This document shows positions 34,384-42,657 of a stretch of 55,999 nt of DNA, in pieces (position 1 is the stretch's first letter; each line of letters begins with the position of its first letter). The position numbers were made by a program, and so were the translations under genes. The notes below the pieces were generated by a model. The model saw only the letters and a list, made by a program, of their open reading frames with translations. It had not been told where the DNA came from and ran no database searches. The DNA lies in contig JAEZKF010000041.1 of assembly GCA_023415575.1 (NCBI GenBank), positions 1 through 55,999 on the forward strand, read 5' to 3'. Source of the DNA: Bacillota bacterium. Lineage in GTDB: Bacteria; Bacillota; Clostridia; Oscillospirales; Ruminococcaceae.

Positions 34384-34816
34384 AGGTAAAAAAACTTTGC
34401 GTAATAAAAATGGTGTAAATATATGGTAAACCGCACAGTCAAACGTTTTAAACAGCCTGTCCCTATTAGCATGGTGGAGATAACATAAATCAGTTTTTCA
34501 ACCGTTATGTATATGCTTTCCTCACGTAGTTATGGGGTTTGTGCGGGATATCAACGTGTTTTTCAACATTTTCAACTGAGTTTTCAACATCTGTTATGTA
34601 AACTTGGGCTTTACATTGGGTATAAGGCGTGTGTTATCAACACTTTAAACCGACTTTTCCACAATAGGGCAGTGTATATTTTCTGTATACCCAATTTTTT
34701 CAAGTTTCTTTGCGCCTCTTTGCAGGCTTGTCCCAACAAAACTGACGAATAACAGGGGCAAATCCCGACCAAAATAATGCAGAGACATATCTAGCAAAAA
34801 AGGGAGGGGTAATGCC
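34384..34816 (+). other. Gene-free region with a cluster of DnaA-box-like nonamers
   Basis: This 433-base interval has no supportable gene. It holds seven same-strand nonamers of form TTWTCMACN: TTTTCAACC 34495, ATATCAACG 34548, TTTTCAACA 34560, TTTTCAACT 34569, TTTTCAACA 34581, TTATCAACA 34634 and TTTTCCACA 34655. The last two differ by one base from the DnaA box TTATCCACA; the others differ by two or more. Three copies are packed within 30 bases. AT-rich stretches flank the cluster at 34386-34430 and 34674-34710. DnaA has not been shown to bind here; see findings. Confidence 0.5.
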
Positions 34817-35092
34817 ATGCTGCGGGGTACGAACAAGCGGGCAATCGAGGTTATTAACACAGAAAATGACTACTTTGAGCGAATTATCTTCATTGTCAAA
34901 AACGATAAACGCAATACGCCCGAGCCCGAGCTGCGCCGGCAGGCGCATTCCTATATGACGCTCAACGGCCCGCGTATTCGACGGGCGGTGCTTGTGCGGT
35001 CGACAATACTCGCCACCATCCTCAAGCTGATGGTGGTAGCCGCTGCGGGGGCTGCAGTCACAGGGGTCTGTCTGCTGCTTTTGCGCTGGTAA
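34817..35092 (+). CDS. Small protein with a C-terminal membrane anchor
   Basis: A 91-residue protein with a charged cytosolic part (1-60: KRAIEVINTENDYFERIIF, KNDKRNTPEPELRRQA) and a single hydrophobic segment at about 64-88 ending LLLLRW, a tail-anchored layout. I do not recognise a family. GGAGG lies about 9 bases before the ATG at 34817. It has a terminator 10 bases after its stop and no partner gene on the same transcript. Confidence 0.65.
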   Translation: MLRGTNKRAIEVINTENDYFERIIFIVKNDKRNTPEPELRRQAHSYMTLNGPRIRRAVLVRSTILATILKLMVVAAAGAAVTGVCLLLLRW

Positions 35093-35101
35093 GCTTACAG
35101 T

Positions 35102-35125
35102 CAGGGAAAAAACACCCTGTTTTTA
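35102..35125 (+). terminator. Terminator after the small membrane protein
   Basis: CAGGG (35102-35106) with CCCTG (35115-35119), 8-base A-rich loop, followed by TTTTT. The stem is short. Confidence 0.65.
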
Positions 35126-35127
35126 CG

Positions 35128-35156
35128 TTTAAATTCTTCCTGCGCTATGATATAAT
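35128..35156 (+). promoter_or_regulatory. Promoter of rlmB transcript
   Basis: TTTAAA (35128-35133), 17 bases, TATAAT (35151-35156) with an extended TGA directly before the -10. Confidence 0.65.
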
Positions 35157-35162
35157 ATCCTC

Positions 35163-35405
35163 AAAGCGCGGATATGGTATTAGCAAACTACACGTGTCCT
35201 GCATAATCTGAGGGACATATTAGCGGCGGTCGCGTTCTTTGCAATATTGCATTGCTTAACACGGCGGCGCAGCCGTTACATAGTTTTGACCGTTTAACGT
35301 GTTTGCCGCCGCGCCACACAGAACCCATTAAAACAAAGCCTGCACAGCAGGCTAAAGCCAGCATAGATGGAGTAATCCGGCTATGCCGGCTTAGGGAGTA
35401 GACAG
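35163..35405 (+). other. Structured leader of rlmB or unrecognised ncRNA
   Basis: About 240 bases lie between the promoter and rlmB. GCGGCGG near 35223 can pair with CCGCCGC near 35310, enclosing a smaller CGGC/GCCG hairpin. Just before the gene, AGCCTGC-ACA-GCAGGCT forms a perfect hairpin and AAGCCAGCATAG pairs with CTATGCCGGCTT with one mismatch. I compared it mentally with T-box, tmRNA, RNase P, SRP and 6S signatures and could assign none. Confidence 0.4.
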
Positions 35406-36173
35406 ATGATTCAAAACCAAAAGGATAACAACACCGACATCATTGTCGGCAGGAATGCCGTGCTTGAGGCACTGCGCGCGCAAAGCGAGATAGACAGCGT
35501 CATGGTCGCAAAGGGCGACAGGCAGGGCAGTATAGCTAAGATAGTTGCAATCTGCCGCGAAAGGGGCATACCGGTTAAGGAGGTATCGCCTGAAAAGCTT
35601 GTCCACCTTGCACAGGGCGAGGCCCATCAAGGAGTTGCAGCCGTAATCGCGGCAGTTAAGTATGTTCAGCTTGCGGATATCCTTGCAAAAGCGAAGGAAG
35701 AGGGCACCTATCCCTTTGTCATCATCGCAGACGGCATCGAAGACCCCCACAACCTTGGAGCCTTAATCCGCACGGCGGAGGCGGCAGGAGCCCACGGCAT
35801 CGTCATACCCAAGCGCCGCAGCGCATCGGTGACCGCAGCGGTCTACAAGGCATCAGCAGGCGCATGTGCCCATCTGCCGGTGGCAAGGGTTGCAAACATC
35901 GCAACAGCACTCGATGAGCTCAAGCAAAACGGTGTGTGGATATACGGCGCCGACATGGGCGGCAGCATGTGGTGCGAGCTGGATTACAGCGGCGGGGTTG
36001 GTCTTGTCATCGGTTCGGAAGGTGAGGGCCTTAGCCGTCTTGTAAAGGATAAATGCGATTTTATCATTTCGCTGCCGATGTTAGGCAAGGTATCGTCGCT
36101 CAACGCTTCGGTGGCGGGCGGCATCTTGATGTATGAGGTCGCAAGGCAACGAAACGGCTTAAAAAGCAGGTAA
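35406..36173 (+). CDS. rlmB: 23S rRNA (guanosine2251-2'-O)-methyltransferase
   Basis: SpoU/TrmH-family SPOUT methyltransferase modifying the 2'-OH of G2251 in 23S rRNA P-loop. 255 residues: N-terminal L30e-like RNA-binding domain (1-95, IIVGRNAVLEALRA), then the knotted catalytic domain with motif 1 HNLGALIRTAEAAG, motif 2 VIGSEGEGLS and motif 3 ISLPMLGKVSSLNASVAGG. In many Firmicutes rlmB follows cysS and mrnC; here it is 8 kb away. AGGGAG lies 7 bases before the ATG. Confidence 0.92.
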   Translation: MIQNQKDNNTDIIVGRNAVLEALRAQSEIDSVMVAKGDRQGSIAKIVAICRERGIPVKEVSPEKLVHLAQGEAHQGVAAVIAAVKYVQLADILAKAKEEGTYPFVIIADGIEDPHNLGALIRTAEAAGAHGIVIPKRRSASVTAAVYKASAGACAHLPVARVANIATALDELKQNGVWIYGADMGGSMWCELDYSGGVGLVIGSEGEGLSRLVKDKCDFIISLPMLGKVSSLNASVAGGILMYEVARQRNGLKSR

Positions 36174-36221
36174 AAAGCGCGTTGCCTGACCTTTTTGGAC
36201 ACAAAGGGGGAAAGACGTTAT

Positions 36222-39050
36222 ATGTACGATAACGAGTACGATCTGGATCAGATTCTCACCGAGGCACGACGGCTAAAGAGCCAGAAGGTTTCGGATACCA
36301 GCAGGCGGGAGGAATTAACCGCCCGCACGCAGGGCGCAGATACCGGTTATGCAAGACCGTATGGGCGTCCTAATGATGAGCAAACCTATCCGTACGGCAA
36401 CACCAAGGACCCAACTACCCCCCAGGACACAGCACAGGACCTGCGCACACCCTATATGCGCAGCCCCTATTCGCAGAGCGCTGAGCGGGGCTACCAAAGA
36501 CAGCCCGATATCCCCCCGACTCCCGATATACCGACCACTGCCCCGCAGGGCTTTCGCATCTCGCGCGAAAGCGCGGTGTTTGGCGAGTACAATGCCTCAT
36601 CTACGAGGCATGCCCCGTCCGCGCCGCATGCCCCATACACAGAGCCTGCCCCGTCTACGAGGCAGGACTATACCTACGACGGCGGCTATCAGCAGGATGA
36701 TGTCCGCCCGCGCAGCTATTACGATGAGCCGCGCAGAGCCCCCTCTGCCCGCCCGAACGTCGACCGCAGCAGGGAGGCCATCATCAACGAGGAGTATGCG
36801 GCACTGCGTGAGCGGTATCGGGATTTAGACCCGCCGCAGGATACCTTCACCCGACCCAAAACGCAAAGTAGGCGATATGATACAGCCGAAGACGACGCTC
36901 TGTGGACAAGCTCCCGGCCCGACTTTGTGGCTGCAGAAACACCGTCTTACCAAGACGAGTACGAATCACAGCCGGACTATGTGGAGCCTACCCCCGAGCC
37001 GGAGGAGACACTACCCGCTCCGGAGGAGCCCGTCCGTTCGGGCTTTGTGCTGCGCCGACCTCAAAGGCCGGTAGCCCCTGACCCGGTGATGCCCGAACCA
37101 GAGCCCGCTCCGACAGCGGTTGTAGCCCCAATCGAGGTCACCCGCCAGTTTGACACCGGCAAGTTAAATGAGGAAATCCTGCCCGAAGAAACGGCGGAAG
37201 AAACGGATATGCAGGAGCCGAGTGCGGCCCGCGTCCGCTGGCAGGCCTACCGCATGATGGAGCAGGAGGGAGTTCGGGCAGAAGAACCGGACGACGAGGA
37301 GGAAAGGCGAGAGGTTGAAAACGACCTCAACAGCCCCGAGGACCTCGGCCGTGTGCGTTCTCTTTTGCGCAGGAATGTAATACTTTCCTGGGCACGCTTG
37401 GGTGTTCTCACCCTGACCGGAGGCTTTTCCATCTACCTTGTGCTTTCCACCATCGCAACCATCCTGCCCGTACCGGAGGCCTTCCATTTCCGGCAGGCGC
37501 CCGGGATGTTTGCGCTTGTCTTGTTCTTGCTATCGCTTGTAAGCTTTGCCGTTAGCCTTCCGTCGCTTGCAACCGGCCTGATTTCACTCTTTCGGCTCAA
37601 GGCGGACGGAGACAGCATGGCGGCGGTAGCGTCCATTTCCACGATGATTTATACCCTTGCGTTTGCGATAAAGCCCACCCTGTTTGCCAACCAAAACGCG
37701 CAGATGTACTGCGTGGTTGCGGTGGCGGGATTGTGGTTTAACGCGGCAGGCAAGCTGATGGTGGCCATGCGCGTCGCTCATAACCTGTCGGTTATCGGCA
37801 GCGGAGAACAGCTTTATGCCGTAAAGATGCTCGAAGGCGAAGGCCTTGCAGAGGAGATGGCCCCCCTGCTTGCGGAAGGCCATCCGAGAATAGCTGCCCT
37901 AAAGTCGGCAGACTTCCTCAAAGGTCTTTTGTACCATACGGGTGCAAGTGTGCAGGAGAAGGGGATAAGCCGTATCCTGTCTCCCATCTGCGTGGGAGCG
38001 GCGGCCGTACTCGCGGCGTCCTCCTACATCCTGTACCGCGACATTCTTTCCTGCTTTACGGTCTTTACCGCAGTTGTGTGCGTTTGCTCCCCCTTTACCG
38101 CCCTGTTTGGAGAAAACTTGCCCCTTCTGCGTGCCGCAAGCAGCCTGACTGCGAAAGGTGCCATGATTGCGGGCGGTGAGGCGGCCGAAACGGCAGCCGA
38201 TGCCTCCGCAGTTGTAGTGGAGGCCGCCCAGCTGTTTGGCTCAGGCGGTATTACCCTGCACGGTATTAGAACCTTCAAAGGCGGGCGGATTGACGTATCG
38301 ATTTTAGCCGCCGCCAGCATTATGGAGAAGATAGGCGGCACCATGGCCGAGGTATTCTTCCAGATTATCGAGGGCCGCACCGAGATTCTCGAGGACGTAG
38401 AGGATATCGTTTATGAGGAGGGCATGGGCATCTCGGCCTGGGTCAGCGGACAGCATGTCCTTATTGGCAACCGCGAGCTCATGCGCCACCACGGCATCGA
38501 GCTTCCCCCGCGCGAGTACGAGCAGAAGTATCGGCAGGATAACCGGCACATCCTCTATCTCTCGGCGGGCGGCGAGCTTTCCTCCATGTTTGTCATCTCC
38601 TACAACGCGACCGACGAGGTATATGAAAAGCTCAAGAGACTGGAGCGGTCCCGCATCACATTGATTGTGCGCTCTACAGACCCCAACATCACGCGCGAGA
38701 TGCTCACCGACCTGTTTGAGCTTGACTATGACATGGTTCAGATTATGCCGCCCCACCTGCACGGGGTGTACGCCCAGCAGACCGAGCACACCGAGACAGC
38801 CGAGGCCCAGCTTGCCACAATGGGCGGGTCGCTTTCGCTGGTTGACACCATCGCATCGGCGGTCAAGGTTCGGTCAGCAGGGGCCGTGGCATCGGTTCTA
38901 CAGACCCTGTTTGTTATCCTCGGCTATGCGTTGACAACCATACTCACCTTCTTCTTTGGCATATCCCTTGAAAACCCCCTGCTGCTGCTCTCCTATCAGG
39001 TAACTGCAGCCCTCATTACCATGGTTCCGCTATCGCTGAGGAAGTACTAA
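36222..39050 (+). CDS. P-type ATPase-like membrane protein with a long disordered N-terminus, catalytically degenerate
   Basis: A 942-residue protein. Residues 1-380 are low-complexity, rich in Pro, Tyr, Arg, Asp and Glu (repeated YxxPY and RxxPSAPH-like pieces), probably disordered and cytosolic. From about 386 there are several membrane helices, and the C-terminal part matches the P1B-type ATPase layout: a GENLPLLRAASSLTAKGAMI segment aligns with the region after the CPC motif, and GQHVLIGNRELMRHHGI (about residue 742) matches the nucleotide-domain VLVGNR signature. The phosphorylation motif DKTGT is missing (AVVVEAAQLFGSGG instead, about 664), the CPC motif reads VCSPF, and no TGES or GDGxND is seen. 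Transport by the normal cycle is therefore unlikely. ATG at 36222 follows AAAGGGGG. Confidence 0.75.
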   Translation: MYDNEYDLDQILTEARRLKSQKVSDTSRREELTARTQGADTGYARPYGRPNDEQTYPYGNTKDPTTPQDTAQDLRTPYMRSPYSQSAERGYQRQPDIPPTPDIPTTAPQGFRISRESAVFGEYNASSTRHAPSAPHAPYTEPAPSTRQDYTYDGGYQQDDVRPRSYYDEPRRAPSARPNVDRSREAIINEEYAALRERYRDLDPPQDTFTRPKTQSRRYDTAEDDALWTSSRPDFVAAETPSYQDEYESQPDYVEPTPEPEETLPAPEEPVRSGFVLRRPQRPVAPDPVMPEPEPAPTAVVAPIEVTRQFDTGKLNEEILPEETAEETDMQEPSAARVRWQAYRMMEQEGVRAEEPDDEEERREVENDLNSPEDLGRVRSLLRRNVILSWARLGVLTLTGGFSIYLVLSTIATILPVPEAFHFRQAPGMFALVLFLLSLVSFAVSLPSLATGLISLFRLKADGDSMAAVASISTMIYTLAFAIKPTLFANQNAQMYCVVAVAGLWFNAAGKLMVAMRVAHNLSVIGSGEQLYAVKMLEGEGLAEEMAPLLAEGHPRIAALKSADFLKGLLYHTGASVQEKGISRILSPICVGAAAVLAASSYILYRDILSCFTVFTAVVCVCSPFTALFGENLPLLRAASSLTAKGAMIAGGEAAETAADASAVVVEAAQLFGSGGITLHGIRTFKGGRIDVSILAAASIMEKIGGTMAEVFFQIIEGRTEILEDVEDIVYEEGMGISAWVSGQHVLIGNRELMRHHGIELPPREYEQKYRQDNRHILYLSAGGELSSMFVISYNATDEVYEKLKRLERSRITLIVRSTDPNITREMLTDLFELDYDMVQIMPPHLHGVYAQQTEHTETAEAQLATMGGSLSLVDTIASAVKVRSAGAVASVLQTLFVILGYALTTILTFFFGISLENPLLLLSYQVTAALITMVPLSLRKY

Positions 39051-39077
39051 AACATCATTAGAAAAGTTGAATACTGC

Positions 39078-39130
39078 AAAATTTCGGCGACTAAGTTGTG
39101 TATAATACATAATTTGGTCGCCGAATTTTT
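39078..39130 (+). terminator. Large inverted repeat, probable terminator, with a -10-like loop
   Basis: AAAATTTCGGCGAC (39078-39091) pairs with GTCGCCGAATTTTT (39117-39130) with one mismatch; the U-rich 3' arm suits a terminator for the preceding gene. The 25-base loop contains TATAAT (39101-39106) but no matching -35. Confidence 0.6.
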
Positions 39131-39174
39131 GACGAATTGCCTGCACACATCGCACAAAACTTTAAAAATATGCG

Positions 39175-39203
39175 TTGAAAATTATGTGTAAATAGGCTAT
39201 AAT
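39175..39203 (+). promoter_or_regulatory. Sigma-A promoter of the EF-G-like gene
   Basis: TTGAAA (39175-39180), 17 bases, TATAAT (39198-39203). About 155 bases of leader follow; nothing else recognised in 39131-39365. Confidence 0.7.
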
Positions 39204-39365
39204 TATTCTTAATGTTGCTGATTTAAGGTGCCCTCTGCCGCAATGTGGGAAAAGGATACACCGGCATCTGCTATAGTGGGGAATCAAATCGGCGAATAGA
39301 CTTTTAATCAAAAGGTTCGTGCGCACCAAACCAAAGCGGCGGATCGAAGAAAGGGGCGAAGGAAA

Positions 39366-41435
39366 TTGAGGCAATACACTGCTGACAAAATCAGAAACGT
39401 TGCCTTGGCGGGACATGGCGGTTCCGGAAAAACATCATTGGCGGAGGCTCTTTTGTTTTTGACAAAAGGTACTGACCGTTTGGGAAAGGTGACCGATGGA
39501 AATACGGTATGTGACTTTGATCCCGAAGAGATAAAGCGCAAGGTTTCGGTTTCCGCATCCCTTGCACCGCTGGAGTACGGAGGCGGAAAGATCAATATAA
39601 TCGACACCCCCGGACTGTTCGACTTTGAGGCAGGTCTGCATGAGGGAATACGCCCCGCCGAAAGCGTACTTATCGCCGTATCAGGCAAATCAGGCGTAAG
39701 CGTGGGCGCCGAGAAGGCGTACAAGCTTGCCAAGCAAAAGGGCAAGGCCACCATGGTGTTTGTGTCTAAGATGGACAACGAGCACGCCGACTTTGCAAAG
39801 GCGTTTGACAGCTTAAAGCAGAGCTTCGGTTCCACGGTATGCCCCATCGTCATACCGCACGTAGAGAACCGGCAAATTACCTGCTATATCAACCTGCTCA
39901 CGAATAAGGCTTATAAATACGATGCCTCCGGCAAGGCAACCGAGGTTCCCGTTCCCGCGGGCGCTGCGGATGACGCCATTGCAGCACTTAGCGAGGCTGT
40001 TGCGGAGACTGACGAGGAACTCATGGAGAAGTTCTTCATGGGCGAGCCCTTCACCACCGAAGAGCTCACAAAGGGCGTTATAGAGGCGACCAAGAACGGT
40101 CAGCTCACCCCCGTACTGTGCGGTTCCGCGCTCACACTTGCTGCTATCGACCTTCTGCTTGAGGCAATCAGCACCCTGCTGCCCACCGCAAAGAGTAATG
40201 CCGGCGAGGTTGCAAAGGACGCTTCGGGCAACGATGTCAAGGTTGAGTGCGATGAGAACGCACCCCTTGCACTGCTTGTATTTAAAACCATTGCTGACCC
40301 CTTTGTGGGCAAGCTTTCTTACTTCAAGGTAATCTCGGGCAAGCTGACGGCCGATATTGCTCCCGTCAACGCCAGAACCGGTAACCCCGAGCGCCTTGGC
40401 AAGATCATGTACGTAAAGGGCAAGAAGCAGGAGGATACGCAGGCTGTTGTTGCCGGTGATATTGCGGCTGTATCAAAGCTTTCCGAAACCATTACGGGCG
40501 ATACCCTCTGCGACCCCAAACGTGTCATAAGCTTTGCGCCTGTATCCTTCCCGGCCCCCTGCATGAGCATGGCGGTTGTGGTTAAGGCAAAGGGCGACGA
40601 GGGCAAGGTTGCTCAGGGCATCCAGCGCCTCATTGAGGAAGACCCCTCCCTCGGCTTTGAGCTCAACACCGAGACCAAGCAGCAGGTTGTTTCCGGCCTT
40701 GGCGAGCAGCATCTGGACGTCATGGTATCCAAGCTTAAATCCAAGTTCGGTGTTGATGTTGTGCTTGAAAAGGCGCGTGTACCCTACCGCGAGACCATCC
40801 GCAAGAAGGTCAAGGTACAGGGCCGCCACAAGAAGCAGTCCGGCGGACACGGCCAGTACGGTGACGTGTGGATTGAGTTTGAGCCCTGCGACAGCGAGGA
40901 TTTGGTGTTCGAGGAGAAGGTGTTCGGCGGTTCAGTCCCCAAGAACTTCTTCCCTGCAGTTGAAAAGGGCCTGCGCGATTGCATCAAGAAGGGCGTTCTT
41001 GCCGGCTACCCCGTAGTAGGTCTTAAGGCGACACTCGTGGACGGTTCTTACCATCCGGTAGACTCCTCCGAAATGTCCTTTAAGATGGCGGCATCGCTTG
41101 CCTATAAGGCTGGTCTGCCTCAGGCATCGCCTGTTATCCTCGAGCCCATCGGAAGTGCGAAGATCATCGTGCCCGACTCCAATACGGGCGACGTCATCGG
41201 CGAGATAAACAAGCGCCGCGGCCGTGTTCTGGGTATGAACCCCACCGAAGACGGCCTGCAGATGGTAGAGGCAGAGGTGCCGCTCAGCGAGATGAGCGAC
41301 TTTACCACCGTACTGCGCTCGATGACACAGGGACGCGGTAGCTTCTCGCTTGAGTTTGCACGCTATGAGCAGCTGCCCGCTCACCTCGAGGCTGGCGTTA
41401 TCGAAGAAGCAAAGCAGCTTCGCGAGGAAGAATAA
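39366..41435 (+). CDS. Elongation factor G-like GTPase (EF-G-2 type)
   Basis: A 689-residue translational GTPase with all five EF-G domains. G1 is GHGGSGKTSL rather than the AHIDAGKT of canonical EF-G; G3 is IIDTPG; G4 is VSKMD rather than NKMD; the switch I threonine region is divergent (KRKVSVSASL). These features match the EF-G-2/FusA2-like group, found beside a normal fusA in Thermus and many Clostridia, whose role is not settled. Domain IV (about 460-590, QSGGHGQYGDVWIEFEP) and domain V are complete. The start is a TTG at 39366, with AAAGGGG 8 bases upstream. It has its own promoter and a strong terminator. Canonical fusA should lie elsewhere with rpsL/rpsG/tuf. Confidence 0.87.
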   Translation: MRQYTADKIRNVALAGHGGSGKTSLAEALLFLTKGTDRLGKVTDGNTVCDFDPEEIKRKVSVSASLAPLEYGGGKINIIDTPGLFDFEAGLHEGIRPAESVLIAVSGKSGVSVGAEKAYKLAKQKGKATMVFVSKMDNEHADFAKAFDSLKQSFGSTVCPIVIPHVENRQITCYINLLTNKAYKYDASGKATEVPVPAGAADDAIAALSEAVAETDEELMEKFFMGEPFTTEELTKGVIEATKNGQLTPVLCGSALTLAAIDLLLEAISTLLPTAKSNAGEVAKDASGNDVKVECDENAPLALLVFKTIADPFVGKLSYFKVISGKLTADIAPVNARTGNPERLGKIMYVKGKKQEDTQAVVAGDIAAVSKLSETITGDTLCDPKRVISFAPVSFPAPCMSMAVVVKAKGDEGKVAQGIQRLIEEDPSLGFELNTETKQQVVSGLGEQHLDVMVSKLKSKFGVDVVLEKARVPYRETIRKKVKVQGRHKKQSGGHGQYGDVWIEFEPCDSEDLVFEEKVFGGSVPKNFFPAVEKGLRDCIKKGVLAGYPVVGLKATLVDGSYHPVDSSEMSFKMAASLAYKAGLPQASPVILEPIGSAKIIVPDSNTGDVIGEINKRRGRVLGMNPTEDGLQMVEAEVPLSEMSDFTTVLRSMTQGRGSFSLEFARYEQLPAHLEAGVIEEAKQLREEE

Positions 41436-41469
41436 GCAAAACTGCTTATCCTGCGCACTGCAATACTAT

Positions 41470-41501
41470 GCGCCGTTCCCAACTTGGGAACGGCGCTTTT
41501 G
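41470..41501 (+). terminator. Strong terminator after the EF-G-like gene
   Basis: A perfect 11-bp stem GCGCCGTTCCC (41470-41480) with 41486-41496, loop AACTT, followed by TTTTG. Confidence 0.88.
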
Positions 41502-41522
41502 TATTAGGGTGGAATGTTTTGG

Positions 41523-41551
41523 TTGAAGTTAGGGTTTTCCTATGTTACAAT
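41523..41551 (+). promoter_or_regulatory. Sigma-A promoter of the 41693 gene
   Basis: TTGAAG (41523-41528), 17 bases, TACAAT (41546-41551), with TG two bases before the -10. The leader to 41692 shows no further recognised element. Confidence 0.65.
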
Positions 41552-41692
41552 AATAAAGTATTCGGCATCTTGCAAGATACGAGTTCCTTTATAAAGACCC
41601 GATTAAGCGCTGAGCATCTCACATGGATTATAAGAGCGTCTATCACCGGAGCTCGTACATCACGAAGTATTGACGGAAAGGTTTGGTATGGT

Positions 41693-42469
41693 ATGTCAGT
41701 TATGTCGGATTTCATTATTGGTGTTTTTGCTATTGCTTTTGGCCTCGGCGCAATAATAGGTATCGTGTTTTATATTCTCAATGGTATTGCTTTTTATGCC
41801 ATTGCAAAAAACCGCGGTTATAACAGACCGTGGCTTGCGTGGATTCCCTTTGCAAAGGAATACCTCAAGGGTGCCATTGCAGATGACATCAGCTATCGGA
41901 CCGGAAAAAGCACGCAATTCCGCGTGTGGATTTTAGTGGGTATTATTGTTGCAAAGCTTGGAAGTATCATTACCACCGCAATACAGCTGCCGGAGCTGTT
42001 TGCAATGCTTGGCGCCATGGATTTGGGGCTTTACAATAATGGTGTTAACCTTCTCACCCCCCGCCTTTCAAGTGCCGCATTTTTTTCACTGCTTTCGCTT
42101 CTTATCAGCGCAATCTCCATTGCATACTCGGTTCTTCACTACATTGTGATGTACCGCATCTATAAGGACTATGTCCCCCAAAACGCGGTTATGTATCTGG
42201 TGCTCTCGATTATCTTTAATGTCACCGAGCCCTTCTTCGCACTTAGCATCCGTAATAAGCCCGCTATCTCGATTTACGGCGCGCAGAACCCCTACTGGAG
42301 CCCCGCACCTCAACCCCAGCCCGGCTATAACCAGGCTGCCTACGGTCAGGGCTATACCCCGCCGCCTGTCTATAATCAGGGCAATGTAACACCCCCCGTT
42401 GCACAAAATCCTCCGGCATCCGCACCAACCGAGGAGCAGCCGACCGAGCAGGATAACAACCAGCAGTAA
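41693..42469 (+). CDS. Membrane protein with proline/tyrosine/glutamine-rich tail
   Basis: A 258-residue protein of unknown family. It has about four hydrophobic segments (roughly 8-38, 80-102, 127-155 and 165-190) and a 60-residue cytosolic or exposed tail rich in Pro, Gln, Tyr and Asn (PAPQPQPGYNQ, TPPPVYNQGN), ending EQPTEQDNNQQ. The short motif AKNRGYNRPWLAWIPF between the first two helices resembles a widespread Firmicute membrane-protein loop. ATG at 41693 has GGAAAGG 12 bases upstream; the frame stays open upstream to 41468 but that part is the terminator-promoter region. Single-gene unit between terminators. Confidence 0.7.
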   Translation: MSVMSDFIIGVFAIAFGLGAIIGIVFYILNGIAFYAIAKNRGYNRPWLAWIPFAKEYLKGAIADDISYRTGKSTQFRVWILVGIIVAKLGSIITTAIQLPELFAMLGAMDLGLYNNGVNLLTPRLSSAAFFSLLSLLISAISIAYSVLHYIVMYRIYKDYVPQNAVMYLVLSIIFNVTEPFFALSIRNKPAISIYGAQNPYWSPAPQPQPGYNQAAYGQGYTPPPVYNQGNVTPPVAQNPPASAPTEEQPTEQDNNQQ

Positions 42470-42481
42470 TATTTTCCGTAT

Positions 42482-42510
42482 AAAAGGCGGGCACAATGGT
42501 GCCCGCTTTT
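42482..42510 (+). terminator. Terminator after the 41693 gene
   Basis: GCGGGCAC (42487-42494), loop AATG, GTGCCCGC (42499-42506), flanked by AAAA and TTTT. Confidence 0.85.
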
Positions 42511-42520
42511 GCTTTGCTTG

Positions 42521-42549
42521 TTGACATAATACGAGGGTAAAGGTATAAT
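42521..42549 (+). promoter_or_regulatory. Consensus sigma-A promoter of the gntR-ABC operon
   Basis: Perfect TTGACA (42521-42526), 17 bases, perfect TATAAT (42544-42549). Confidence 0.85.
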
Positions 42550-42550
42550 G

Positions 42551-42584
42551 ACTGTATTAGCACATACAGTACAGTTAATACAGT
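42551..42584. promoter_or_regulatory. Probable GntR operator
   Basis: ACTGTATTA (42551-42559) and TAATACAGT (42576-42584) are a perfect inverted repeat with a 16-base spacer that itself contains ATACAGTACAGT. It starts one base after the -10 and covers the transcription start, the expected place for autorepression by the YtrA-type regulator that follows. Confidence 0.7.
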
Positions 42585-42657
42585 TTAAGCGTTCGACAGA
42601 AAACCTAACAATCGGGCCTTGTTTTGTTGCAGGGTCGGAAGGGGTGTGGTCACGGCG

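Noticed and set aside
34384..34816. Chromosomal origin of replication
   Set aside because: The nonamer cluster is suggestive, but dnaA, dnaN, recF and gyr genes are absent and gene direction does not change here. Kept only as a DnaA-box-like cluster.
41468..41692. N-terminal extension of the 41693 membrane protein
   Set aside because: The open frame starts within a perfect terminator stem and runs through a consensus-like promoter; the ribosome site supports 41693.
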